A stretch of 8,202 nucleotides of DNA from Erysipelotrichaceae bacterium (GCA_017512625.1 JAFWFB010000100.1:1-8202), one strand, 5' to 3'; numbered from the stretch's first letter, positions 1-7,058 are shown. Notes: generated by a model from the letters alone, not told the origin. Program-made: numbers and translations.

Positions 1-1
1 T

Positions 2-220
2 GACGCTTCAGAAGAGACCATCGAGATCAGCGGCACTGAAGAAAGAGAATACAATCTGTTTCTGGATGCCAGCGACGGAATGATCGAAGGAAGCGATGAC
101 TGGCGCGATTACCGCAATCTTAAGGTCTTAATGACCGGCGAAAAGCAGCGCTTAAGTGATAAGCTGGGTAGCACTGTCTGTGTAGGCATCGATAACGGTT
201 ACGAAGTCAAGTATCTTTAA
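2..220 (+). CDS. C-terminal fragment of an unrecognised protein (5' end outside window)
   Basis: An open frame enters from the left edge and ends at a TAA (218-220), leaving about 72 residues. The piece is hydrophilic and acidic (for example EISGTEERE and EGSDDWRD) and ends in an alternating hydrophobic pattern, VGIDNGYEVKYL, that suggests beta strands. There is no membrane segment and no motif I recognise, so I assign no function. It is judged real because the frame is open from the window edge, codon use resembles the downstream genes (frequent ATC, GAA, CTG), and it stops just before a good promoter. No terminator hairpin follows, so its transcript could read through into rex 47 nt downstream. 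Confidence 0.6.
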   Translation, partial: DASEETIEISGTEEREYNLFLDASDGMIEGSDDWRDYRNLKVLMTGEKQRLSDKLGSTVCVGIDNGYEVKYL

Positions 221-230
221 GTTTTACCGT

Positions 231-248
231 TTTGTTCTTTTTTCACAA
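231..248 (+). promoter_or_regulatory. Candidate Rex operator overlapping the rex -35 region
   Basis: The right half, TTTCACAA (241-248), matches the half-site of the known Rex consensus (TTGTG, 8 nt, CACAA). The left half, TTGTT (232-236), resembles the clostridial variant (TTGTTAA...). The distance between the halves is 17 bp rather than the usual 18, so the match is imperfect. It lies over the -35 box and spacer, where binding would repress. The call rests on motif similarity and on the adjacent rex gene. Confidence 0.45.
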
Positions 249-261
249 GTTATGCTATAAT
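232..261 (+). promoter_or_regulatory. Promoter of rex-asnS, with extended -10
   Basis: A -35 box TTGTTC (232-237) is followed by an 18-nt spacer and a consensus -10 TATAAT (256-261). The -10 is preceded by TGC (253-255), which forms an extended -10 element. Transcription should start about 7 nt after the -10, at or next to the ATG at 268. This predicts a leaderless transcript. Confidence 0.7.
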
Positions 262-267
262 TGGCTT

Positions 268-876
268 ATGAAAAAGAGAGTATCGAAAGCGACTCTTAGA
301 CGTTATCCTGTTTATCTTAAAGCTTTAAGGACTCTTAAAAGCGAAGGCAAGAGCAAGGTAATGTCCCAGGAGCTGAGCGAACAAATCAATATCAACCCGA
401 CTACGATCCGCAGGGACTTTTCTTTTCTGGGCAACATGGGCAAGCAGGGCTATGGTTATGATATCGACCTATTGATCGATATCTTCTCCAACCAGCTGGG
501 TGTCGATGTCGATGAGAAGATCATCCTGCTTGGCGTAGGAAACCTGGGCAAGGCGATCCTTAATTACAATCACTGGGATTATGTTGCGGGCAAGATCGTG
601 GCCTGCTACGACATCTTCCCGGAGAATGTCGGTAAGGTCGATATTCCCTTATATCACCTGGATCAGCTTAAGGAGACCATCCCCAATGGATGCAAGATCG
701 CCATCATTACCGGCCAGACTGATATCCAAAATACCGTCAACAAGCTGATCGATGCGGGTATTACGGCCATAGTGGACTTTACCAATGTCCATTTCAATGT
801 CCCTGATCATGTCAAGATCAGGACGATCGATGTCGTATCATCGATCCAGGAATTAGTTTTCGAGATTAATCAATGA
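268..876 (+). CDS. rex: Redox-sensing transcriptional repressor Rex
   Basis: Rex is a homodimeric repressor that senses the NADH/NAD+ ratio and controls fermentation and respiration genes. The 202-residue product has the usual family length. Residues 6-65 form the winged-helix DNA-binding domain, with the family pattern [15 protein letters not shown], the recognition helix region [13 protein letters not shown] and the wing GKQGYGYDI. Residues 83-202 form a Rossmann NAD(H)-binding domain with GVGNLG at 89-94 and an acidic strand end (CYD) after it. The ATG at 268 is chosen because the family N-terminus starts there. Upstream codons would be read from the promoter itself, and no Shine-Dalgarno is possible between the -10 box and the ATG. 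The TGA stop (874-876) shares base 876 with the asnS ribosome binding site. Autoregulation is plausible from the operator-like site upstream. Family assignment is very secure; which genes it controls here is not visible. Confidence 0.95.
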   Translation: MKKRVSKATLRRYPVYLKALRTLKSEGKSKVMSQELSEQININPTTIRRDFSFLGNMGKQGYGYDIDLLIDIFSNQLGVDVDEKIILLGVGNLGKAILNYNHWDYVAGKIVACYDIFPENVGKVDIPLYHLDQLKETIPNGCKIAIITGQTDIQNTVNKLIDAGITAIVDFTNVHFNVPDHVKIRTIDVVSSIQELVFEINQ

Positions 877-880
877 GGAG
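876..880 (+). promoter_or_regulatory. Ribosome binding site of asnS, overlapping the rex stop codon
   Basis: AGGAG at 876-880 lies 7 nt before the ATG at 888. Its first base is the last base of the rex TGA stop. This spacing decides the asnS start: the in-frame ATG at 873 has no binding site and lies inside rex. The arrangement suggests translational coupling. Confidence 0.85.
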
Positions 881-887
881 AGATCAA

Positions 888-2267
888 ATGCTATCTTATC
901 AAACTATCAGAGAGTTATATGAATTGTCCCTGGACCATGTTCAGCTGGAACTCGACCAGATCGAATATGTTGAACTGCAGGGTTGGGTCAGGACTAACCG
1001 CTTTAACGGCAAGATCGGATTCATCGAGTTAAATGACGGATCCTATTTTCGCAATGCCCAGATCGTCTATGACAGCAATTTGGCCAACTTTACGGAAGTA
1101 TCGAAATATCTTACCGGTACCAGTCTGAAAGTCATGGGTCTTTTCAAATATACCCCGGACAACAAACAGCCGTTCGAGATTGAAGCCAAGGAGATCGTTT
1201 TGGAAGGAGAATGCGATTCATCCTATCCATTACAGAAGAAAAGGCACAGTTTCGAATACCTTAGAGAGATCCCTCATTTAAGACCGAGAACCAATACCTT
1301 CAATGCTGTCTTCCGCGTAAGGAGCGTCTTAGCCATGGCGATCCATGAATTCTTCCAGGATCAGGGATTCGTCTATGTGCATACACCGATCATCACCTCC
1401 AATGATGGCGAGGGTGCCGGTGAAATGTTCAATGTCAATGTCAGCTCCGATAACGAGGAAAACAAGTTCTTCGGTAAGGACGCCTATCTGACGGTAAGCG
1501 GCCAGCTGCACGTTGAAGCCTATGCCTTGGCCTTCCGTGATGTCTATACCTTTGGTCCGACTTTCAGGGCAGAGAACTCCAACACCAAGACCCATGCGAA
1601 CGAGTTCTGGATGATCGAACCGGAGATCGCTTTCGCGGACTTGGAAGATGACATGGACCTGATCGAAGACTGCATCAAGTTCTGCATCAACTACGTATTG
1701 GAAAACTGTCCCCAGGAGATGGAATTCTTCAATTCCTTCGTCGATAAGGGCCTGCTTGAAAGGATCAGCAAGGTCAAGGACAGCGAATTCAGAAGGATGA
1801 CCTATACCGAAGCGATCGATTACCTGCTTAAGGCTGATGTAAAGTTTGAAAACAAGGTCAGCTGGGGCATGGATATGAATACCGAACATGAACGTTACAT
1901 CTGTGAAATGATAGTCAACGGACCGGTATTTATCACCGATTATCCGAAAGATATCAAGGCCTTCTACATGCGCCTTAACGATGATGGCAAGACTGTTGCG
2001 GCCTGCGACCTGCTGGTTCCGCATGTCGGTGAACTGGTCGGTGCCTCCCAGAGGGAAGAGCGTTATGATGTTCTTGCCAACCGTATGGATGAACTGGGAA
2101 TGAACAAGGAAGGCTATCAGTGGTATCTGGATCTTAGAAGATTCGGTGGCTGCAAGCACGCCGGATTCGGAATCGGCTTCGAGAGACTGCTGATGTATAT
2201 CACCGGTATGGAAAACATCCGTGATGTCCTGCCTTACCCACGTACACCGAAGAATCTGATCTACTAA
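888..2267 (+). CDS. asnS: Asparaginyl-tRNA synthetase (class II)
   Basis: This cytoplasmic enzyme charges tRNA-Asn with asparagine using ATP. The product has 459 residues, close to the E. coli enzyme. Residues about 28-110 are the OB-fold anticodon-binding domain ([21 protein letters not shown]). The catalytic domain carries class II motif 2, [16 protein letters not shown] (226-241), and motif 3, [10 protein letters not shown] (426-435). The FRAENSNT...EFWMIEPE wording and the [10 protein letters not shown] segment (201-210) fit AsnRS rather than AspRS or LysRS. Start choice follows the AGGAG at 876-880. It is the second gene of an operon with rex, and a terminator follows directly. There is no T-box leader (no room and no T-box sequence), so if it is regulated at transcription, the rex promoter is the visible control point. 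A long antisense open frame opposite this gene is a codon-bias shadow. Confidence 0.96.
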   Translation: MLSYQTIRELYELSLDHVQLELDQIEYVELQGWVRTNRFNGKIGFIELNDGSYFRNAQIVYDSNLANFTEVSKYLTGTSLKVMGLFKYTPDNKQPFEIEAKEIVLEGECDSSYPLQKKRHSFEYLREIPHLRPRTNTFNAVFRVRSVLAMAIHEFFQDQGFVYVHTPIITSNDGEGAGEMFNVNVSSDNEENKFFGKDAYLTVSGQLHVEAYALAFRDVYTFGPTFRAENSNTKTHANEFWMIEPEIAFADLEDDMDLIEDCIKFCINYVLENCPQEMEFFNSFVDKGLLERISKVKDSEFRRMTYTEAIDYLLKADVKFENKVSWGMDMNTEHERYICEMIVNGPVFITDYPKDIKAFYMRLNDDGKTVAACDLLVPHVGELVGASQREERYDVLANRMDELGMNKEGYQWYLDLRRFGGCKHAGFGIGFERLLMYITGMENIRDVLPYPRTPKNLIY

Positions 2268-2274
2268 AAAAAAC

Positions 2275-2305
2275 AAACACCCTCCAAACAGGGTGTTTTA
2301 TTTTT
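2275..2305 (+). terminator. Rho-independent terminator after asnS
   Basis: A perfect 9-bp stem (2275-2283 with 2290-2298) has a 6-nt loop and is followed by TTTTATTTTT on the + strand. A run of eight A (2266-2273) precedes the stem, so the hairpin could also terminate transcription from the other strand. It starts 7 nt after the asnS stop codon. Confidence 0.9.
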
Positions 2306-2311
2306 GGACAA

Positions 2312-2340
2312 TGGCAGGGAATGATCGGTTATAGTATAAT
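2312..2340 (+). promoter_or_regulatory. Promoter of mscS-abcF
   Basis: A consensus -10 TATAAT (2335-2340) lies between the asnS terminator and the channel gene. The -35 at 17-nt spacing is poor (TGGCAG, 2312-2317), and there is no TG extension, so the promoter may be weak or need an activator. The predicted leader is about 20 nt. Confidence 0.55.
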
Positions 2341-2352
2341 TGTTTATTGTCA

Positions 2353-2360
2353 GAAGGGAG
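2353..2360 (+). promoter_or_regulatory. Ribosome binding site that decides the mscS start
   Basis: GAAGGGAG ends 9 nt before the ATG at 2370 but only 3 nt before the in-frame ATG at 2364. The later ATG therefore fits better. Both give nearly the same protein (278 or 280 residues). Confidence 0.6.
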
Positions 2361-2369
2361 CATATGGTC

Positions 2370-3206
2370 ATGTGGGAAAAGATCGAAGCAGCCGGATGGG
2401 GATCGTGGATCAGTTTTGGTGCAATACTGGTATTCACCTTTATCATTTTCAATGTCGCAAAAGCAGTATTTAAGAAGGTCATCGCCAGAAAAAATGATCT
2501 GGTGACCCGCTTTTTGCGTTCCCTGGTTTTGATCGTGATCGCTGTAACGGGCATCTATTCCGCCTTTGCCCAGTTCAATATCACATCCAAGGTTGCGGGA
2601 GCCTTTCTTACCACCGGATCCATCACTCTTACTCTTATCACTTTAGCTGCCCAGAAATCACTAGAAAACATTACCGGCGGTTTCTTCTTATCCTTATCCA
2701 AGCCTTTCGAGATCGGACAGAAGATCAAGATCCAGGAAGGCGGATCAGTGATCGCTGAAGGATATGTCCGGGATATCACCTTAAGGCACACGGTCATTGA
2801 GACCTATGCGAAGCAGGCGGTCATCATCCCAAACAGTGTCGTTGATAAGGCGGTCATCGTCAATGACAACCTAACGGAGCAGATCGGCTCCTATCTGGAA
2901 TTTGAAGTGGCTTTTGATACCGACCTTGCCAAGGCCAGGGAGATCATTGCAACTGAATGTTATGAAAACCCTCTGACTGTCTATGACAGGAAACCGAATG
3001 TCTTCAATAACCGCTTCAGCGCCAATGGCGTTGTTTTAAAGGTGCTGGTCACAACTGACAATATCGACGACAGTTTCAAGGCTACTTCCGCTATCAGGGA
3101 AGCAGTCTTAAAACGCTTCAATGAGGAAGGCATCGAGATCCCGTATCAGACCCTGACCCTCAATCAGAAACAGAAAGATCAAGCAGATGATTATTCAGAT
3201 AAGTAA
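2370..3206 (+). CDS. mscS: MscS-family mechanosensitive ion channel
   Basis: This is a small-conductance mechanosensitive channel of the cytoplasmic membrane that releases solutes on hypo-osmotic shock. The product has 278 residues, close to E. coli MscS. Three membrane helices are visible at about 12-34, 47-68 and 74-95, followed by the kinked helix 96-112 with the family stretch QKSLENITGG and then KPFEIGQKIKI. A beta domain (about 113-165, with IPNS) and a C-terminal alpha/beta domain follow. The tail is hydrophilic (QKQKDQADDYSDK). Its pore helix is odd: by ungapped comparison with E. coli, the packing glycines 101, 104 and 108 are replaced by Ser, Leu and Thr, while the leucine matching L109 is kept. 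Its last 20 nt overlap the downstream ABC-F gene. Family is secure; the gene symbol is by family only and gating is untested. Confidence 0.9.
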   Translation: MWEKIEAAGWGSWISFGAILVFTFIIFNVAKAVFKKVIARKNDLVTRFLRSLVLIVIAVTGIYSAFAQFNITSKVAGAFLTTGSITLTLITLAAQKSLENITGGFFLSLSKPFEIGQKIKIQEGGSVIAEGYVRDITLRHTVIETYAKQAVIIPNSVVDKAVIVNDNLTEQIGSYLEFEVAFDTDLAKAREIIATECYENPLTVYDRKPNVFNNRFSANGVVLKVLVTTDNIDDSFKATSAIREAVLKRFNEEGIEIPYQTLTLNQKQKDQADDYSDK

Positions 3207-5058
3207 AGGAACAGTTTTTTTCGGTACTAACGAAGTTTTTGAGAATATCGATTTTCAGGTCGTTAATAACGAAAAGATCGCGCTGATCGGTCGAAACGGC
3301 TCCGGAAAGACTACCCTTTTAAGGGTACTGGCCGGAGAGTTGGAACTAAACAGCGGGGAACTATACGTCTCAAAGGATACCCGGATCGGCTATCTGACCC
3401 AGACGAATTTTTCCTATTCCGAAAATGTCGTCTACAACGAACTGGCTTTAGCCTTTTCTGAGCTGATCGAGCAGGAAAAGGAATTAAACCGTCTGGCTAA
3501 GATCATGGAAGAAGATCATGATCCTTCGATCATCAAACGCTACGCCGATCTGGAAAACAGCTTCCGCTTAAACGGCGGCTATAATTATCAGAATGAGATC
3601 CGCTCCGTTTTCCTCGGTTTCGGTTTTACAGAAGATGATCTGGTCCGCCGTCTTAGCGAATTCTCCGGTGGGGAAAGGACCAAGATCGCTTTTGCGAAAC
3701 TGCTTTTAAGCAAGCCGGATCTCCTGTTACTCGATGAGCCGACCAACCACCTCGACCTCAATTCCATCAAGTGGCTGGAAGGATATCTTGCCAAATACGA
3801 AAAGGCTGTCATTCTGATCAGTCATGACAGAGCCTTTATCAATAAAGCAACTTCCATCATCTACGAGATGGAATATGGCAGTCTGACCCGCTATGTGGGC
3901 TCCTATGAGAAATACCAGGAACAGAAAAAGAACGATCTGATCCTGAAAGAAAGAGCGTATAAACGGCAGGAAAAAGATATCAAGCGCCTGGAAGAGCTGA
4001 TCGAGAAATTCCGCTATAAGAAGAATAAGGCAGCCTTTGCCCAAAGCAAGATCAAGTATCTGGAAAGAATGGAAAGGATCGATAAGCCGCAAAGACCTGA
4101 TGACAAGACTTTCCATGCCCGTTTCGAATGCAAGGTCAAAGGTGGCAAGAATGTCCTTAGCATGGACCGTTTACAATACGGCTATGATCATCCGCTTGGT
4201 GAAGTCACTTTGGAGATCTTAAGAGGAAGAAGAGTCTGCATCATGGGCGATAACGGTACCGGCAAATCCACCCTGGTCAAGACCATCGTCGGTCTGCTTC
4301 CGCCTCTTGGCGGTTACCTGATGTTCGGTCATCAGATCGAAGTCGGTTATTTCGATCAGCAGTTGGCTGATTTCAATACCAACAATACCGTGCTGGAGGA
4401 AGTCTGGAATGAGAATCCGGAGCTGGACAATACCCAGATCAGAACGGTACTTGGAACTTTCCTTTTTTCTTCCGATGAGGTCTTTAAGGAAGTAAGGGTC
4501 TTATCCGGTGGTGAGAAGGTCAGGTTGTCGCTGACCAAGCTGATGCTTAAGAAAGCCAATTTCCTGATCCTTGATGAACCGACCAACCATCTGGACATTC
4601 AAAGCAAGGAAGCTCTGGAAGCCAGCTTGAAGGATTATGACGGCACGATCCTGTTTGTTTCCCATGACCGTTATTTCATCAAGAACATTGCTGATTCCAT
4701 CCTCTATCTGGAAAATGGCAAGGCTACTTTCTATGATGGTGAATACGAGGAATACCTCGATGTCCGCAAGAAGGAAGAAAAGAAAGTCGAAACGGAAAAG
4801 AAAGAGGAAGATACTGCCAGATTAAGCCGTCGGCCTAAATACAATATCAAGAAGATCGAGCAGGAACTGATGGAACTGGAAGATCTTCTGGAAGATAAAA
4901 GAGCGCTGCGCTTTGAAGAAGAGTATTACCAGGACAGCGCCAAGATGAATGCCCTGGATGAAGAGATCGATGATATCCACAACCAGATCGCCAAAGTCAC
5001 GGAGACTTGGGAACTGGCGATCGAAGAAGAAGAACAGCGCAAGAAACAGTCATCTTGA
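3187..5058 (+). CDS. ABC-F family ATPase (YdiF/YfmR/Uup-like), ribosome-associated
   Basis: This soluble protein has two ABC ATPase domains and no membrane segments. Domain 1 has Walker A GRNGSGKT (35-42), signature FSGGE (159-163), Walker B LLLLDE (179-184) and switch His213. Domain 2 has GDNGTGKS (354-361), LSGGE (439-443), FLILDE (459-464) and His493. The linker at about 245-305 is the basic helical pair (KFRYKKNKAAFAQSKIKYLERMERI) that in ABC-F proteins reaches the ribosomal P-site tRNA. A charged coiled coil fills about 550-620, as in Uup, YdiF and YfmR. All catalytic residues are present. ABC-F members act on stalled ribosomes or give antibiotic resistance; the length and MIIQ start suggest a housekeeping type near B. 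subtilis YdiF, but I cannot fix the paralogue. It starts 20 nt inside mscS with only a weak purine-rich site, which suggests translational coupling. The stop TGA lies inside the next promoter's -35 box. Confidence 0.93.
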   Translation: MIIQISKGTVFFGTNEVFENIDFQVVNNEKIALIGRNGSGKTTLLRVLAGELELNSGELYVSKDTRIGYLTQTNFSYSENVVYNELALAFSELIEQEKELNRLAKIMEEDHDPSIIKRYADLENSFRLNGGYNYQNEIRSVFLGFGFTEDDLVRRLSEFSGGERTKIAFAKLLLSKPDLLLLDEPTNHLDLNSIKWLEGYLAKYEKAVILISHDRAFINKATSIIYEMEYGSLTRYVGSYEKYQEQKKNDLILKERAYKRQEKDIKRLEELIEKFRYKKNKAAFAQSKIKYLERMERIDKPQRPDDKTFHARFECKVKGGKNVLSMDRLQYGYDHPLGEVTLEILRGRRVCIMGDNGTGKSTLVKTIVGLLPPLGGYLMFGHQIEVGYFDQQLADFNTNNTVLEEVWNENPELDNTQIRTVLGTFLFSSDEVFKEVRVLSGGEKVRLSLTKLMLKKANFLILDEPTNHLDIQSKEALEASLKDYDGTILFVSHDRYFIKNIADSILYLENGKATFYDGEYEEYLDVRKKEEKKVETEKKEEDTARLSRRPKYNIKKIEQELMELEDLLEDKRALRFEEEYYQDSAKMNALDEEIDDIHNQIAKVTETWELAIEEEEQRKKQSS

Positions 5059-5083
5059 ACAAATAAAGGGGTAATAATATAAT
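5055..5083 (+). promoter_or_regulatory. Promoter of the LTA-synthase-like gene, nested in the ABC-F stop
   Basis: TTGAAC (5055-5060), a 17-nt spacer and TATAAT (5078-5083) form a near-consensus promoter. The -35 box contains the TGA stop (5056-5058) of the ABC-F gene. Transcription would start around 5090-5092, giving a leader of about 20 nt. No terminator separates it from the upstream operon, so read-through transcription is also possible. Confidence 0.75.
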
Positions 5084-5089
5084 TCCCCT
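5067..5089. repeat. Inverted repeat centred on the -10 box (possible operator)
   Basis: The arms AGGGG (5067-5071) and CCCCT (5085-5089) are perfectly complementary and flank a 13-nt AT-rich centre that contains the -10 hexamer. The symmetry centre is 5078. As RNA it would be a weak 5-bp stem with no U-tract, so it makes a poor terminator. Its position suggests a repressor site, but no regulator is identified. Confidence 0.4.
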
Positions 5090-5110
5090 ATACTATTTCC
5101 AAAATAAAAA

Positions 5111-7057
5111 ATGATCAAACTATCTATCGAATTTAATAAGATTAAAATACTTATTGCTGCTATGGTTTCTGCCCTGGCAGTATATCTGCAGGTCACGATC
5201 GGCCTTAACTTTAAGGTGGTCGCTTTGATCGTGGCCATGATGCTTTTGCTAAGCATCATCAAGGTCGAACTGGATAACAAGTTTGCCTGGCTATGGTCGA
5301 CATTGGCGATCAGTGCCAGTGCGGCCTTTTCCGTCTTATCGGTCCAATACCTGCTTCTTGACAGCTACAATTTCCACTACACTCAGAAAAAAGTCTGGCT
5401 GCTCAATATCCTTCTGGTAGCCATCATCTATGTCATATTGCTTATCATAAGCAAGCGTCTTTCCCTTTCCTGCATCATTGCGCATCTGTTTTTGATGCTG
5501 ATAGGGTTTGCTGATTACTATGTCTATCAGTTCAGAGGAGTCGAGATGACTGTATTGGATATCAGTTCAGCCGGTCTGGGCTTAAAGGTCGCCCAAAACT
5601 ATCATTTTACTCTCGATACCCATGGGGCTTATGTGCTTTTGGCTACCTTTGCCTTCGTTCTTTTCTTTAGCGGCATCAAGGTAAGATTCGAAAGACGTCT
5701 TCCGTTGACGCTGACCGGTCTTGCTTCAGCGATCATCTTAGCGGCTATCGTTCTGTTCGGGGCAAAGGATATGGAAGTAAACAGTTGGCAGCTTAAAGGA
5801 ACCTTCTTCAATGGCTATTTCCTCAATCAGGTCCTGATCATCCGGGATAGCCGGGTAAGCAAACCGGAAGGTTACAGTGAGACAGCTGTTGAAAACATCG
5901 CTGCCGGATATCCGGAAAGATCATCGGCCTACAGCCAAAGCGATACTGAAAAGCCGACGATCATCGCGATCATGAACGAATCCTTCTCCGATCTAAGGAT
6001 CCTGGGTGAGGGTCTGGATACCGGTATCGACATCATGCCTTTCTATGATTCCTTAAAGGAAAATACCATCAAAGGATGGGCCCTTTCCTCGGTCTATGGT
6101 GCTAAGACCCCTAATTCAGAGTGGGAATTTTTAACCGGAAATACCATGGCCTTTATGCCTGAAGGATCCATTCCTTACATGCAATACATAAACAGTGACA
6201 CCAATACCCTGGTGACGACTCTGGAAAACGAAGGCTATACGACGATGGCGATGCATCCTTATGATCCAAGCGGCTGGAAACGTTACAGCGTCTATCCGCT
6301 GTTTGGCTTTGATGAGATCTACTTCGAAGAGGAATTTGATAAGTCGTATATCATGAGGGAGTATATCTCTGATCTTGGCATGTATGAGGAGATCATCGAA
6401 AAGTATGAAGCCAGGGACAAGGATAAGCCTTTGTTCATGTGGAATGTCACGATGCAAAACCATGGTGGTTATGGCGATGTGTATGAAGGTTTTGAACAAT
6501 ATGTCCAGTCCAATACCGGAATGTTTGATGTCGATCAGTTCTTGCAGCTGATGCATGAAAGCGACAAGGCCTTAGAGAGGCTGATAACTTACTTTGAAAG
6601 CGTCGAAGAGCCGGTCGAGATCATCTTCTTTGGCGATCATCAGCCAAGACTTTGTGATGAATTCTATCCTTTCGTTACCGGAAAGGATATGGATGATTTC
6701 GATCTTGCAGAAAAAGAAGCCATCTATACCGTTCCTTTCTTTATCTGGACCAATTACGAAACAAAAGAGCAGGAACTGGCTATCACCAGCTTCAATTACC
6801 TCTCGACCATGGCTTTACAAAGAGCCAATATCGATCTTCCGGTCTACAATCAGTTTCTGGCGGAAGCCATGAAGGTCATACCGGCCATCAATTCCCAGGG
6901 TTATTATTCTTTAAGCGAGCAAATGTTTAAAGAGATAAACCGGGCTGAAGGAGAAGAGGAAAAGATCATCTCCGATTACCGGATCCTGGAATATAATGCG
7001 GCCTTTGCGAAAGAAAAGCGCAACGCCAGGATCTTCCCTTTCCTTAAAACCGAATAA
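5111..7057 (+). CDS. LTA-synthase-like membrane phosphoglycerol transferase (alkaline phosphatase/sulfatase fold)
   Basis: The 648-residue protein has an N-terminal membrane part (about 1-217) and a large extracellular catalytic domain (about 280-600). Catalytic landmarks of the LtaS family are visible: metal-ligand Glu290 in IAIMNESFSDL, the nucleophile Thr333 in AKTPNSEWEFLTG, and Asp509-His510 in FFGDHQPRL. His382 and His451 may bind the glycerolphosphate substrate. By eye I count about seven hydrophobic segments (10-29, 34-51, 60-83, 96-113, 119-138, 172-190, 199-217) against five in classical LtaS. It may polymerise lipoteichoic acid, or add glycerol phosphate to another surface glycan as GacH does; the sequence does not decide. 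ATG 5111 is the first possible start, because an in-frame TAA lies at 5105-5107. There is no Shine-Dalgarno, only A-rich sequence. It is probably its own transcription unit. Confidence 0.85.
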   Translation: MIKLSIEFNKIKILIAAMVSALAVYLQVTIGLNFKVVALIVAMMLLLSIIKVELDNKFAWLWSTLAISASAAFSVLSVQYLLLDSYNFHYTQKKVWLLNILLVAIIYVILLIISKRLSLSCIIAHLFLMLIGFADYYVYQFRGVEMTVLDISSAGLGLKVAQNYHFTLDTHGAYVLLATFAFVLFFSGIKVRFERRLPLTLTGLASAIILAAIVLFGAKDMEVNSWQLKGTFFNGYFLNQVLIIRDSRVSKPEGYSETAVENIAAGYPERSSAYSQSDTEKPTIIAIMNESFSDLRILGEGLDTGIDIMPFYDSLKENTIKGWALSSVYGAKTPNSEWEFLTGNTMAFMPEGSIPYMQYINSDTNTLVTTLENEGYTTMAMHPYDPSGWKRYSVYPLFGFDEIYFEEEFDKSYIMREYISDLGMYEEIIEKYEARDKDKPLFMWNVTMQNHGGYGDVYEGFEQYVQSNTGMFDVDQFLQLMHESDKALERLITYFESVEEPVEIIFFGDHQPRLCDEFYPFVTGKDMDDFDLAEKEAIYTVPFFIWTNYETKEQELAITSFNYLSTMALQRANIDLPVYNQFLAEAMKVIPAINSQGYYSLSEQMFKEINRAEGEEEKIISDYRILEYNAAFAKEKRNARIFPFLKTE

Positions 7058-7058
7058 A

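Noticed and set aside
232..267. TTG at 232 as the rex start
   Set aside because: It would translate the promoter itself, and Rex homology begins at ATG 268.
873..887. Upstream ATG at 873 as the asnS start
   Set aside because: It would place the ribosome binding site inside the coding region; AGGAG at 876-880 is correctly spaced for ATG 888.
1329..2276. A 315-codon open frame on the - strand opposite asnS
   Set aside because: It lies fully antisense to a highly conserved gene, its product resembles no family I know, its start is in the terminator region, and it has no ribosome binding site. Long antisense frames are expected from this codon bias.
2304..2309. TTGGAC as the -35 of the mscS promoter
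   Set aside because: Its spacing to the -10 at 2335 is 25 nt, too long for a sigma-70-type promoter.
2268..2369. T-box, riboswitch or small RNA in the asnS-mscS gap
   Set aside because: The gap is accounted for by a terminator, a -10 box and a ribosome binding site; nothing else structured is visible.
2264..2797. Two short - strand frames over the start of mscS
   Set aside because: They are antisense shadows of the channel gene, with low-complexity products and no start signals.
3727..4116. A 129-codon - strand frame inside the ABC-F gene
   Set aside because: It is opposite conserved Walker B and linker coding sequence and has no independent support.
5067..5089. The GGGG/CCCC repeat as a terminator for the mscS-abcF operon
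   Set aside because: Only 5 bp of stem with a 13-nt loop and no T-tract after it; an operator or chance is more likely.
6131..6556. A 141-codon - strand frame inside the LTA-synthase-like gene
   Set aside because: It is antisense to the conserved catalytic domain and has no start signals.
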